DNA from: an uncultured Oscillospiraceae bacterium
GTDB lineage: Bacteria; Bacillota; Clostridia; Oscillospirales; Oscillospiraceae
DNA: 17,951 nt
Assembly: GCA_934546725.1 (NCBI GenBank)
Contig: CAKTED010000004.1
Location: 1-17,951 of the forward strand
Reading direction: 5' to 3'
Shown: in pieces, positions 1 to 7,105 of the stretch
Numbering within the stretch: the stretch's first letter is position 1
How the letters are laid out: the number at the start of each line of letters is the position of its first letter
The notes under the pieces: model-generated
The model's database searches: none
What the model saw: the letters and a program-made list of their open reading frames with translations, nothing else
What the model was told of the DNA's origin: nothing
Program-made: the position numbers and the translations under genes

Positions 1-1
1 C

Positions 2-541
2 GACGAGGGCTACATCATGTTCACGCTGCCCGCGTCCGTACACCAGCAGGTCTGGTCAAAAATAATCGTTTCGGTACTCTGGTTCATCGCAACGGGCGCG
101 ATGACGGTACTGGCGTTCATCATAATGGGTTACAGCGTCGGCATGATAAAAACCATGACGAACTGGGTCGGCAACATCTTCAAAAGCCTGACGGCCTATT
201 ACGCGCTGAACGGCACGGCGCTGATACTTGAATGCATCGCGCTGATGTTTGTTTCGCTGGCGTCGGTCAGCCTGCAATTTTACGCCGCCATGGCGCTGGG
301 GCACAGCTTTTCGAGCCACAAGGTCCTGCTGAGCGTTTTGATCTTCGTTGCCATCCAGCTTGTTTTGCAGATAACGGGGATCTACCTCCTTATCAGCATG
401 CCCTCGCTGCCGAACAGCTTTTCTACCATGCAGAGCACACACCTCTTCATGGGTGCTTCCATAGTCGGTTCAGCCGTCATCGGCACCGTTTTCTATGTGA
501 TCACGACCGTCGTTCTCAAAAAGCGGCTGAATCTTGAATAA
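2..541 (+). CDS. ABC-2 type transporter permease, C-terminal part (5' partial)
   Basis: The frame is open to the left edge, so the gene starts upstream of the window and the ATG at 17 is internal. The visible part opens with DEGYIMFTLP followed by SVHQQVWSKI. This resembles the 'EGY-x-FTLP-x-S-x-x-Q-x-x-x-SK' stretch I know from Firmicute ABC-2 type permeases that work with a separate ATPase. About four hydrophobic segments follow (roughly residues 22-45, 65-90, 105-128 and 148-170 of the visible part), then a short basic tail ending KKRLNLE. Such permeases form the membrane channel of an exporter; the substrate cannot be read from the sequence. The ATPase gene is presumably upstream, outside the window. 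A strong hairpin follows the stop codon. Membrane protein: certain. ABC-2 family: likely. Confidence 0.72.
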   Translation, partial: DEGYIMFTLPASVHQQVWSKIIVSVLWFIATGAMTVLAFIIMGYSVGMIKTMTNWVGNIFKSLTAYYALNGTALILECIALMFVSLASVSLQFYAAMALGHSFSSHKVLLSVLIFVAIQLVLQITGIYLLISMPSLPNSFSTMQSTHLFMGASIVGSAVIGTVFYVITTVVLKKRLNLE

Positions 542-567
542 TTGCTATTCCCCCAAATTTTCATAAA

Positions 568-611
568 GCGCACAGCGGCGTCCGAATCTTTTCACGGACG
601 CCGCTGCGCGC
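568..611. terminator. Hairpin between convergent genes, probable bidirectional terminator
   Basis: Arms 568-584 and 595-611 pair over 17 positions with one mismatch around a 10-nt loop; the core is GGCGTCCG/CGGACGCC. It lies between the plus-strand permease stop (541) and the minus-strand kinase-fusion stop (642). The flanking T-tracts are only moderate: TTTATGAAAATTT on the minus side and a weaker one on the plus side. Termination efficiency is therefore uncertain although the stem is very stable. Confidence 0.65.
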
Positions 612-641
612 TTCTGGCGATAGTTCTATTATGCTCCGCCC

Positions 642-1985
642 TTATTTCGCGGCGGTGCGTTCCTTTTTCCACAGCTCGATGGCTTCCGTGATCAGCTCCA
701 CGCTGCTGTCCGTGCCAAAAGCTCCGCTGTCCACTGCAAGGTTATAATACTTTGTATTGCCCCACTCGCGGCCCGCGAAATGCTGGTAATATCTCGCGCG
801 GGCAAGATCGGTGCGCTCAAGCTCGCTGCGTGCCTTTTCCGCGCTTATATTGAGCCGTTTTGCCACATTTTCGGAGCGATACTCGGGATTTGCGTGTATG
901 AAAATTCTGAAGCTGTTCGGATCATCGTAGAGAATGTAATCGGAGCAGCGGCCGACAATAACGCAGCAGTCGTTCTCGGCGGCGAGGCGGTGAATGATCT
1001 TCGTCTGCGCGGCAAAAAGCCGCTCAAGCGGCGGAAGCTCGCCGCCGTTATACATCGCGTAGCTCGCGGTGAGAAAATCGTAAACGATGCCGCGGCTCAT
1101 CTCCTGCTCGTGCGCCTCAATGAATTTTTCGCTCAGGCCGCTCTCCTCTGCCTCAAGCTTCACGAGCTGCTTATCGTAAAATTCAACGCCGAGGCGCTCG
1201 GCAAGGCGGCGGCCTATCTCATAGCCGTCCGAGCCAAACTCGCGGGAGATGGAAATGATAAGCTTCGGCACGGAGGAAACGACCGCCTCCTCGCGCGCGC
1301 TGCGGATGGCCTCCTCAAGCTTCGTCTCGCGCTCGACAAAGCGGAGCAGCGCGGGCTGGCAGAGCCGCTGCATGCGCTTCATTACAAAGCCGACCGTCAG
1401 CGCGGATATGACCGTGCCCTCGCGCACGCCCACGAGACCGTGAAAATATATGAGCGACACAATTACCGAAACACCGACCATGCAGCAGTCCGTTATCATC
1501 TTGCAGTTGGCGACCGGCAGCCCGGTCTTTTTTGACACGGCGAGCGAAAGTCCCTCGCCGGGGGTGGGAAGTATTTTCGGCGCAAGGTAGAGCATTACGC
1601 CGAAGGCAACAAGCGGGATGCTGCACAGCAGGAAAACAAGGCGCATGATATACGTCCCCGGCGCGGGCAGAAAAGAAAAAAGCCGCGTCGCCAGCGTGAC
1701 AAGCGCTCCAAAGAAGAACGACGCAACGATCTGAAGCAGCATCGCCGGCTTGAAGTCTCTCCGCAGGATCAGCACCTCAGCGAGAATATAAAGACAGTAC
1801 GTCGCCGTTGTGCAAACGCCCATCTCAAGGCCGCTTATCTGGCTCGTTACGTTCGCAAGGCAGGTCACAGGACTCACGCCCAGCGCCGACTTTACCGAAA
1901 AAACGACGCCGATGGCCATTATGAAAAGACCGAGGCAGTATATCAGGCCGCGCTTTGCCCAGGTGAAAATATTTTTTCCGCTCAT
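642..1985 (-). CDS. YczE/YitT-like membrane domain fused to cytidylate-kinase-like domain
   Basis: A two-domain protein of 447 residues. Residues 12-205 carry about five hydrophobic helices and the pattern of the YczE/YyaS/YitT group of membrane proteins (ALGVSP near 34, P-x-EGL near 142, then VREGT near 187). A linker rich in Glu and Arg (215-238) leads to residues 240-440, which match the cytidylate-kinase-like family: a P-loop ISISREFGSDGYEIGRRLAE (244-263), then FYDKQLV, VGRCSDYIL (344-352) and the lid segment around RTDLARARYY (391-400). The kinase half would be cytosolic and membrane-tethered. Substrate is not known; the family name is structural. The start chosen is the ATG at 1985, with GGAG 8 nt upstream. 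An in-frame ATG at 2021 lies inside the -10 element of a near-consensus promoter and cannot be translated from that transcript. Monocistronic. Confidence 0.85.
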   Translation of the reverse strand: MSGKNIFTWAKRGLIYCLGLFIMAIGVVFSVKSALGVSPVTCLANVTSQISGLEMGVCTTATYCLYILAEVLILRRDFKPAMLLQIVASFFFGALVTLATRLFSFLPAPGTYIMRLVFLLCSIPLVAFGVMLYLAPKILPTPGEGLSLAVSKKTGLPVANCKMITDCCMVGVSVIVSLIYFHGLVGVREGTVISALTVGFVMKRMQRLCQPALLRFVERETKLEEAIRSAREEAVVSSVPKLIISISREFGSDGYEIGRRLAERLGVEFYDKQLVKLEAEESGLSEKFIEAHEQEMSRGIVYDFLTASYAMYNGGELPPLERLFAAQTKIIHRLAAENDCCVIVGRCSDYILYDDPNSFRIFIHANPEYRSENVAKRLNISAEKARSELERTDLARARYYQHFAGREWGNTKYYNLAVDSGAFGTDSSVELITEAIELWKKERTAAK

Positions 1986-2016
1986 CGCAGCAGCTCCAAT
2001 CATCTGTGTTACATTT

Positions 2017-2045
2017 AGCATAACTTAAATTCGCGCTTCTGTCAA
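2017..2045 (-). promoter_or_regulatory. Sigma-A promoter of the membrane-kinase fusion gene
   Basis: On the minus strand, TTGACA (2040-2045) is separated by exactly 17 nt from TATGCT (2017-2022). The predicted transcription start is near 2010. This leaves a leader of about 25 nt containing GGAG at 1994-1997, and decides the start codon at 1985. Confidence 0.75.
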
Positions 2046-2128
2046 TCGCGCGGAACGGCTTTGGGACGGGAACAATTGGCGGAGAAATTGCGTCAAAAAA
2101 ATATAAATAACATAAGGGAGGAATTTGA

Positions 2129-2752
2129 ATGAAAAAAGCATGCGTTTTTCTCTGCCTGACGGCCATGCTCTGTCTTGGCGCCTGCTGCCGGGATGAGGCC
2201 GTGACCGAAAAACCGGTGATCTATCTGTATCCGCAGGAGACGACGGCTGTAAGCGTCCGCCTTGATACCGACGGAGAGCTTACATGTACCTACCCGGAAT
2301 ATGACGGCGGCTGGAGCGTTATGGCAGAGCCGGACGGAACGCTCACAGACGGTGACGGGCAGATATACCGCTACCTTTACTGGGAGGGCAAATCGGACGC
2401 TGAATATGATTTTTCCGAGGGCTTCTGCGTAAAGGGACGGGACACGGCGGAATTTCTGGAGACTGCGCTGGAGGAGCTTGGGCTGACGCGCGGCGAGGCC
2501 AACGAATTCATCATATACTGGCTGCCCAAAATGCAGGAGAATGAATATAATGTTATTTCATTTCAGGCCTCGGCATATACCGATGCTAACAGACTGAGCA
2601 TAGTGCCGGAGCCGGACGTAATGATACGGGTGTTCATGGCGTGGCGGCCGTCAGAAAAGCCCGTGGAGCTGCCGGAGCAGACGCTTTCCGCGCCTGAGCG
2701 CAGAGGCTTCACCGCAGTTGAATGGGGCGGATGCGAGCTGGCTGAAAAATAA
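2129..2752 (+). CDS. Small secreted lipoprotein with a KPVIYLYP-type domain
   Basis: 207 residues. The N-terminus is a lipoprotein signal: MKK, a hydrophobic core, then the lipobox LGAC with the lipidated Cys at about position 19 (a second Cys follows). The mature part starts with KPVIYLYP (28-35) and continues as a soluble, acidic, probably beta-rich domain with many Trp and Tyr (GGWSV, YRYLYWEGK, FIIYWLPKM, VFMAWRP). I have seen the KPVIYLYP opening in uncharacterised secreted proteins of gut Firmicutes but know of no assigned function. The start is well supported by AGGGAGG 7 nt upstream of the ATG. It stands alone, divergent from the kinase-fusion gene and convergent with the MATE gene. 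Surface anchoring is likely; function unknown. Confidence 0.8.
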   Translation: MKKACVFLCLTAMLCLGACCRDEAVTEKPVIYLYPQETTAVSVRLDTDGELTCTYPEYDGGWSVMAEPDGTLTDGDGQIYRYLYWEGKSDAEYDFSEGFCVKGRDTAEFLETALEELGLTRGEANEFIIYWLPKMQENEYNVISFQASAYTDANRLSIVPEPDVMIRVFMAWRPSEKPVELPEQTLSAPERRGFTAVEWGGCELAEK

Positions 2753-2805
2753 AAAAATGCGCTTCCCTCACCGGACGAAGATCCTTGAAGGGGAGCGCAT
2801 TTTTT
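2752..2805. terminator. Bidirectional rho-independent terminator
   Basis: Arms 2752-2767 and 2790-2805 pair over 16 positions (AAAAAATGCGCTTCCC with GGGGAGCGCATTTTTT, one G-T pair). A G+C-rich core is flanked by A6 on one side and T6 on the other, so it reads as a terminator on both strands. It serves the plus-strand lipoprotein gene, whose stop overlaps the first base, and the minus-strand MATE gene, which stops at 2823. Confidence 0.9.
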
Positions 2806-2822
2806 ACATATGAAGAGCGGTA

Positions 2823-4178
2823 TCACGCCGTTTGGGGGATATCCCTGAGCTGCTTTTTGCAGCAGCGGGCGAAATATGCGATCTCCGCCGCCGCCGTGAT
2901 GGACCAGGAGAAGGCATAGAGCAGATACAGGGACGTTATCGTACCAAAATATGCAAACACCGTATAGAACCATATCACGCGGAAAACGCAGGAGCCGAGA
3001 ATGACTATGATCGTCGGCACGAGGCTCCTTCCAAGACCGCGCGAGGCGGCGATGGAGCAGTCCATAAACGCCGATATGGCGTAGGAGAGACCCATTATGG
3101 TCAGGCGGCTCATGCCAGCCTCTATTACCTCGGGCTCGGTCGTAAATATCGCAAGAAAGCTCCTGCCGAAGAAGACCAGCGAAAGGCCGAGTATCGCGCC
3201 GGCTCCGAAGGAGTAGGCGAGGCTTATGAAGTAGCTCTTCATGACCCTGTCTCGCTTATGCGCGCCATAGTTTTGCCCCATGAAGCTTGAGCACGCCACA
3301 TATATGGCGTTCATGACGTCGTATACGAGTGCGTCCGCGTTCGCCGCAGCGGAGTTGCCCTCGACCACGACGGCGTCAAAGCTGTTCACGCCCGTCTGGA
3401 TGAAGAGGTTCGCTATCTGAAATATCGCGTTCTGCAGGCCCGCCGGTATTCCAAGCTGCAAAAGGCGCTTTGCCTTGGAGGCCGTTATCCTCAGCAGCCT
3501 TACGCGCAGCGCGTGCATTTCACCGCTGCGCATGAGGGATATGATTATCAGCGCTGCCGAAATGTACTGCGAGACAATGCTCGCAATGGCGACGCCCGCA
3601 ACGTCAAGCTTGCAGACGATGACGAAAAAGAGATTGAGCAAAACGTTTATGACGCCCGCGAGAGCAAGGAAGTACAGCGGCTTTTTCGTATCGCCGACGG
3701 CGCTGAGAACGCCGTTGCCAAAGTTATATATGGCCAGCGCGGGCATGCCGAGAAAATATATCCGCAGATACAGCGCCGCGCCGTCTATCAGCTCATCCTT
3801 CGTATTGAGCAGCTCGAGCAGTACGCGCGTAAATATCGCGCCGAAGGCGAGGATAACGAGACCGACGATCAGGCAGATCAGCGCCGCTGTATGTACCGTT
3901 TCCTCCACGTCGCGGCGGCTTTTCGCGCCGACGTACTGCGCCGTTATGACGTTCACGCCGCTGCCGACGCCTATCAGCACGCCCGTGAACAGAGCCACGA
4001 GCGTCGTCGTTGAGCCGACGGAGCCGAGCGCGGCGGAGCCTGCAAAGCGCCCGACTACCGCAATGTCTGACATGTTGAAAAGAACCTGAAGAATGTTCGT
4101 CAGCATAAGCGGCAGGCTGAAGCGCAGAATCTGACTTTTGAGCGAACCTTGAGTAAGATCGTGTAAGCTGTTATTCAT
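2823..4178 (-). CDS. MATE family efflux transporter
   Basis: 451 residues, the usual length for the family, with about twelve hydrophobic segments in two similar halves. The N-terminal half has the typical order LTQGSL, LPLMLTNILQVLFNMSDIAVVGRF and GVNVITAQYVGA; the second half has the matching LGIPAGLQNAIFQIANLFIQ and ASSFMGQNYGA-like segments (here CSSFMGQNYGA). MATE proteins export cationic drugs and other organic compounds using a Na+ or H+ gradient; the substrate cannot be inferred. GGAAGG lies 8 nt before the ATG. An extended -10 promoter is visible upstream and a strong shared terminator downstream, so it is transcribed alone. No local regulator gene is evident. Confidence 0.93.
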   Translation of the reverse strand: MNNSLHDLTQGSLKSQILRFSLPLMLTNILQVLFNMSDIAVVGRFAGSAALGSVGSTTTLVALFTGVLIGVGSGVNVITAQYVGAKSRRDVEETVHTAALICLIVGLVILAFGAIFTRVLLELLNTKDELIDGAALYLRIYFLGMPALAIYNFGNGVLSAVGDTKKPLYFLALAGVINVLLNLFFVIVCKLDVAGVAIASIVSQYISAALIIISLMRSGEMHALRVRLLRITASKAKRLLQLGIPAGLQNAIFQIANLFIQTGVNSFDAVVVEGNSAAANADALVYDVMNAIYVACSSFMGQNYGAHKRDRVMKSYFISLAYSFGAGAILGLSLVFFGRSFLAIFTTEPEVIEAGMSRLTIMGLSYAISAFMDCSIAASRGLGRSLVPTIIVILGSCVFRVIWFYTVFAYFGTITSLYLLYAFSWSITAAAEIAYFARCCKKQLRDIPQTA

Positions 4179-4236
4179 GAAAGCTACCTTCCGGAAAAAT
4201 AAGCTCCCGGCGACCCCATTGCCGCCGGATTGAACG

Positions 4237-4265
4237 ATTATAGCACAGCGTCCTTCATATTTCCA
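4237..4265 (-). promoter_or_regulatory. Extended -10 sigma-A promoter of the MATE gene
   Basis: On the minus strand, TGGAAA (4260-4265), a 17-nt spacer, then TGC-TATAAT with the consensus hexamer at 4237-4242. Between the likely start (~4230) and the ribosome binding site sits a 6-bp hairpin (CCGGCG/CGCCGG, 4207-4228). Just upstream of the -35 is a tandem GCGATAT repeat (about 4269-4282 on the plus strand). Confidence 0.7.
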
Positions 4266-4393
4266 GTAGCGATATGCGATATTTTGCGCTTTTTTGAGCC
4301 GCTTTTCCCGTTGCTTTTGCCATGCCCGGCTTTGGCGCTCAGGCCGCCTGCGTCCAAATTCCCTCGCCGACGCGATTCAATGCTGCTCGGCCG

Positions 4394-5617
4394 CTAACCG
4401 CGCAGTCTCTGCCCCAGCACGGCGGCATTGTGAAAATAGTCGTAAACGCGCTCCACCCGCGCAAGCTCTGCTTCTCCGCATATCGCGCCGCTCTGCTTCG
4501 CCGTATACTGCGCGTTTTCGTGCGGGTCGGGGGCGAGCAGCTCCGTCACGTCATAGCTCACAAATTCGCTGCTTTCGTAAACTCGGTATGGCTCAAGCTC
4601 CTCAAAGCTCCAGAGCCTGCCGTGGATAAGAGCAAAGCTTTCGGGCGCTGCTTCTTTGGCAGGATACGACATTATGTAAACCAGCGGCAGCTCCGCACCG
4701 CCGTCTGTTTCGCCCTCCTCAAGCGGCAGAAATGTGCCAATAGTCAGCGCCTTCTCCGCGGAAGAAGCGCCCACGGGCAGGCCGTAGACGTCCGTCGAGT
4801 GCCAGCCGACGCAGAGCGCAGCCGGATCGAGCGCCTCCTCGAGACCGCCGCAGTCCAGCGTCGGATAAGAGCCCTCCGGGTTTTTCACGCCGGGGATCAG
4901 CGCTGGCGATACCGCTCTTACGGGGCTTATCCTTTTTTCAAGCAAAAGCGCCTCGCAGGCCGAATAATATTCGCGGTTCCGCTGCCGGAGCTCCTCATAA
5001 CTGCTCAGACGCCCAGAAAAATACTTTTCAAGCTCTGGCTCTACGGCATACTCCGTCTCTTCGGGAAGCTCCGGCGGCGGATATATCGGTGCGCTCGGCG
5101 CGGCGCCGGAAAAATCAACGCTGCAATGCCAGTCCTGCCCGAAAATAAAGCCGTTGTTCGTCAGAACAAAGTAGTAGCTCTCGCCCGGCTTTTCCAGCTC
5201 GTCCACGCTGCACGCCCCGCTGATATCGACCGTAAAGCTCCGCTCTGATTGGGCGGGTATCTCACTGCCGCCGAAAAGCTTTCCGCCGGAGGCCGAAAGG
5301 ATCTCTTCGGAATCTGTCCTGCGCACGAGCTTTATTTTTGGCTGCAAATTCAGCATTTTATCAGACTTGTTAACTACGCTTATTTTTACAACTCCGTTCC
5401 CCTCATATTTCGAGCCGAGAGACAGCTCATCGCCGTCAAGCGACGAAAATATGCTCACGGCCATTGCCGCGCCGGCAAGGCAGCAGACGGTGGCCGCCAA
5501 AGCAAGCACCATCACCGCAGCCCTGCGGCTCGAGCGGCGCTTCGGCAGCGTAGTACCGGTTTTTGCCTCAAACCTCGCGCGTATATTCTGCAAATTTTCA
5601 CTTTTCGGTGCTGTCAT
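4394..5617 (-). CDS. Single-pass membrane protein coupled to ECF sigma factor; probable anti-sigma or sensor
   Basis: 407 residues. A basic cytosolic stretch of about 32 residues (EAKTGTTLPKRRSSRRAA) is followed by one transmembrane helix (33-55), then about 350 residues predicted to be outside the membrane. The outer part begins with a beta-rich segment (VVKISVVNKSDKMLNLQP), passes a Pro/Glu-rich linker (SAPIYPPPELPEETEY, about 175-190) and ends with a second region without recognisable motifs. The start overlaps the sigma gene stop by four bases (ATGA), with GGAGGAG 5 nt upstream, so the two are translationally coupled. This position and topology are typical of a sigma regulator, but the short N-terminus shows no zinc anti-sigma motif (HxxxCxxC). 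The role is inferred from context only. No clear terminator is seen after the stop. Confidence 0.7.
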   Translation of the reverse strand: MTAPKSENLQNIRARFEAKTGTTLPKRRSSRRAAVMVLALAATVCCLAGAAMAVSIFSSLDGDELSLGSKYEGNGVVKISVVNKSDKMLNLQPKIKLVRRTDSEEILSASGGKLFGGSEIPAQSERSFTVDISGACSVDELEKPGESYYFVLTNNGFIFGQDWHCSVDFSGAAPSAPIYPPPELPEETEYAVEPELEKYFSGRLSSYEELRQRNREYYSACEALLLEKRISPVRAVSPALIPGVKNPEGSYPTLDCGGLEEALDPAALCVGWHSTDVYGLPVGASSAEKALTIGTFLPLEEGETDGGAELPLVYIMSYPAKEAAPESFALIHGRLWSFEELEPYRVYESSEFVSYDVTELLAPDPHENAQYTAKQSGAICGEAELARVERVYDYFHNAAVLGQRLRG

Positions 5618-6162
5618 CCGTTCTCCTCCATTTCGCCAAGTGCGATTTTGAGCCGTTTTTTCGCGCGGTACAGTCGATTGTTCACCTGGCTGACGCTCAT
5701 GTCCATGGCCAGCGCTATCTCGCCAGGCTTCTGCCCGCTGTAATAGCGGCGGACGATTATCTCTCTGTCCGGCTCCCTGAGGGCGCCCACGGCATTTTGC
5801 ACGTTCCCGCGCTCCTCGCTTATCAGCAGCTCATCGAGCGGCTCATCATCTGCTGCGACGTTTTCACAAAGCTGAACCGTGCCTCTGCGGGCTATCTGCC
5901 GCGCCCTGTCCGCCGCGCGCGAACGGGCAATTATCGCCAGCCAGCTCTTCAGCGTCCCCCGAGCCGGGTCAAACCTCTCCGGATGCTGCCAGAGATACAC
6001 GAACGCGTCCGCGACGCATTCCTCAATCTCCTCCGCCGTGCCGATATCGCCCAGCGCCCTGCCCGCCGCATACCATAAAAGACGCGAATATTTGCGTATA
6101 ACGCAGTCCATCGCCGCCTCATCTCCGGCCATTATGGCATTTTTTATTTTATCATCGTTCAT
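5614..6162 (-). CDS. ECF-type RNA polymerase sigma factor
   Basis: 182 residues, the normal ECF size. Region 2 covers about residues 20-88 (YSRLLWYAAGRALGD, EECVADAFVYLWQHPERFDP and GTLKSWLAIIARSRAADRAR), which contacts core polymerase and melts the -10. Region 4 covers about 120-172 (GALREPDREIIVRRYYSGQK, then the helix-turn-helix EIALAMDMSVSQVNNRLYRAKKRLK). It lacks regions 1 and 3, as expected. It should direct transcription of a small regulon, probably including its own operon. The next gene overlaps it by ATGA and is the likely partner. The ribosome binding site is unusual: GGGAAGGTG lies about 13 nt before the ATG. A stop codon lies in frame a few codons upstream, so the start cannot be much longer. 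Confidence 0.92.
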   Translation of the reverse strand: MNDDKIKNAIMAGDEAAMDCVIRKYSRLLWYAAGRALGDIGTAEEIEECVADAFVYLWQHPERFDPARGTLKSWLAIIARSRAADRARQIARRGTVQLCENVAADDEPLDELLISEERGNVQNAVGALREPDREIIVRRYYSGQKPGEIALAMDMSVSQVNNRLYRAKKRLKIALGEMEENG

Positions 6163-6271
6163 TGATTCCGTTGTTCACCTTCCCTGATTTTTTGCGATCG
6201 CTCATCCATAATACGCCGGATATTCTTAAAATACTCGCATATGATCCCATTTTTCGCGCCCGATCTGCGTC

Positions 6272-6288
6272 CGCAACCGCGGGTTGCG
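6272..6288. repeat. Inverted repeat upstream of XRE regulator, operator candidate
   Basis: CGCAACC-GCG-GGTTGCG, perfect 7-bp arms with a 3-bp centre, in the 199-bp divergent gap between the ECF sigma gene and the XRE gene. It lies 21 bp upstream of the -35 of the XRE promoter. A protein-binding site is an inference from symmetry and position. Confidence 0.45.
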
Positions 6289-6308
6289 CAGCTTCAAGCC
6301 CTGGATGC

Positions 6309-6338
6309 TTGCGTAATATACGCTTTATCTGCTATTAT
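6309..6338 (+). promoter_or_regulatory. Promoter of XRE regulator with overlapping palindrome
   Basis: TTGCGT (6309-6314), an 18-nt spacer, then TGC-TATTAT (hexamer 6333-6338), an extended -10. The palindrome GCGTA-ATA-TACGC (6311-6323) overlaps the -35 and spacer, where a dimeric repressor such as the XRE protein itself would block polymerase. AAGGAGG follows at 6347-6353. Confidence 0.6.
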
Positions 6339-6361
6339 AACGGCAGAAGGAGGCCTCATGC

Positions 6362-6994
6362 ATGAAGCTGAACGAAAAAATTCTTTACTGCCGCAAAAGA
6401 CTCGGCCTTTCGCAGGAAGCATTGGCTGAGCGGATCGGCGTATCCCGGCAGGCCGTGAGCAAATGGGAAACCGGCGATGCCGAGCCCGAGATATCAAAGC
6501 TGCGGTCGCTTGCGCAGGTTTTTGGCGTAACGACCGACTGGCTGCTGTCAGACGCCGAGCCTGATGAGCAGCACAATAAAACGGAAGAAAAATCGGAGGC
6601 AGTCTCTCCGTCGTGGGTAAACGAGGTACCGGGGGCTGTCGGCCGCCTGCTGCGGCGCTACGGCTGGCTCTGCGGAGTTTATCTCGCCGTGAGCGGATTT
6701 TTCTTTTCGCTGACAGGCGCGCTGGCGATGATCCTGCCGAAGGTTATGGCCAGGGGCATGGACTCAGCTGTTTCCCGCTGGGATCCGTTTGGCATTGACA
6801 GCGAGGTCGCGATATATGACGAGCTCGGCAATCAGGTGGGCAGCTATGTTACGAACGACCAGGGCTTTTTCAGCTCCTTTGCCGCGAATAACCCGGTTTC
6901 CATAATGGGTACGGTGGTGCTTGTGCTCGGTATTATAATGATAATAGCCGGTGTGATCCTGGCCATTGTCCTGAAGCGCCGCGGCAGGCACTGA
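6362..6994 (+). CDS. XRE family DNA-binding protein with two C-terminal membrane helices
   Basis: 210 residues. Residues 4-60 form a Cro/C1-type helix-turn-helix (LGLSQEALAERIGVSRQAVS, then KWETGDAEPEISKLRSLAQVF and WLL), very typical of Firmicute XRE regulators. A charged linker (64-85) leads to two hydrophobic segments at about 102-125 and 181-204. The roughly 55 residues between them are probably outside the membrane, and the tail is basic (LKRRGRH). This makes it a membrane-bound regulator; the signal and targets are unknown. Of the two ATGs at 6358 and 6362, only 6362 is in frame, and it has AAGGAGG at 8 nt. It is transcribed alone, divergently from the ECF sigma operon. Symmetric sites in its promoter suggest autoregulation. 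Confidence 0.9.
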   Translation: MKLNEKILYCRKRLGLSQEALAERIGVSRQAVSKWETGDAEPEISKLRSLAQVFGVTTDWLLSDAEPDEQHNKTEEKSEAVSPSWVNEVPGAVGRLLRRYGWLCGVYLAVSGFFFSLTGALAMILPKVMARGMDSAVSRWDPFGIDSEVAIYDELGNQVGSYVTNDQGFFSSFAANNPVSIMGTVVLVLGIIMIIAGVILAIVLKRRGRH

Positions 6995-7061
6995 CGCGGG
7001 GGGGACGCGGAGCGGCGCTGCCGTGGACGCGTGGAAGCCCCCAATGGAGGGGCGCACACAC

Positions 7062-7099
7062 AAAAAATCCGCGCGGGGCTTATGCGGCCCTGCGCGGAT
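7062..7099 (-). terminator. Rho-independent terminator of the CNNM/CBS gene pair
   Basis: Arms 7067-7079 and 7087-7099 pair over 13 positions (ATCCGCGCGGGGC with GCCCTGCGCGGAT, one G-T pair) around a 7-nt loop. On the minus strand the stem is followed by a run of six T, directly after the stop at 7106. On the plus strand there is no immediate T-run, so it is mainly a minus-strand terminator. Confidence 0.9.
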
Positions 7100-7105
7100 A
7101 AAAAT

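Noticed and set aside
4322..5248. Open frame of 308 codons on the plus strand opposite the sigma-coupled membrane protein gene
   Set aside because: Arg/Ala-rich and without motifs. The minus-strand gene has a ribosome binding site, a membrane helix and an ATGA overlap with the sigma gene.
7036..7052. Short hairpin GCCCC/GGGGC as a plus-strand terminator for the XRE gene
   Set aside because: Only 5 bp and followed by CACACA rather than T residues; not convincing.
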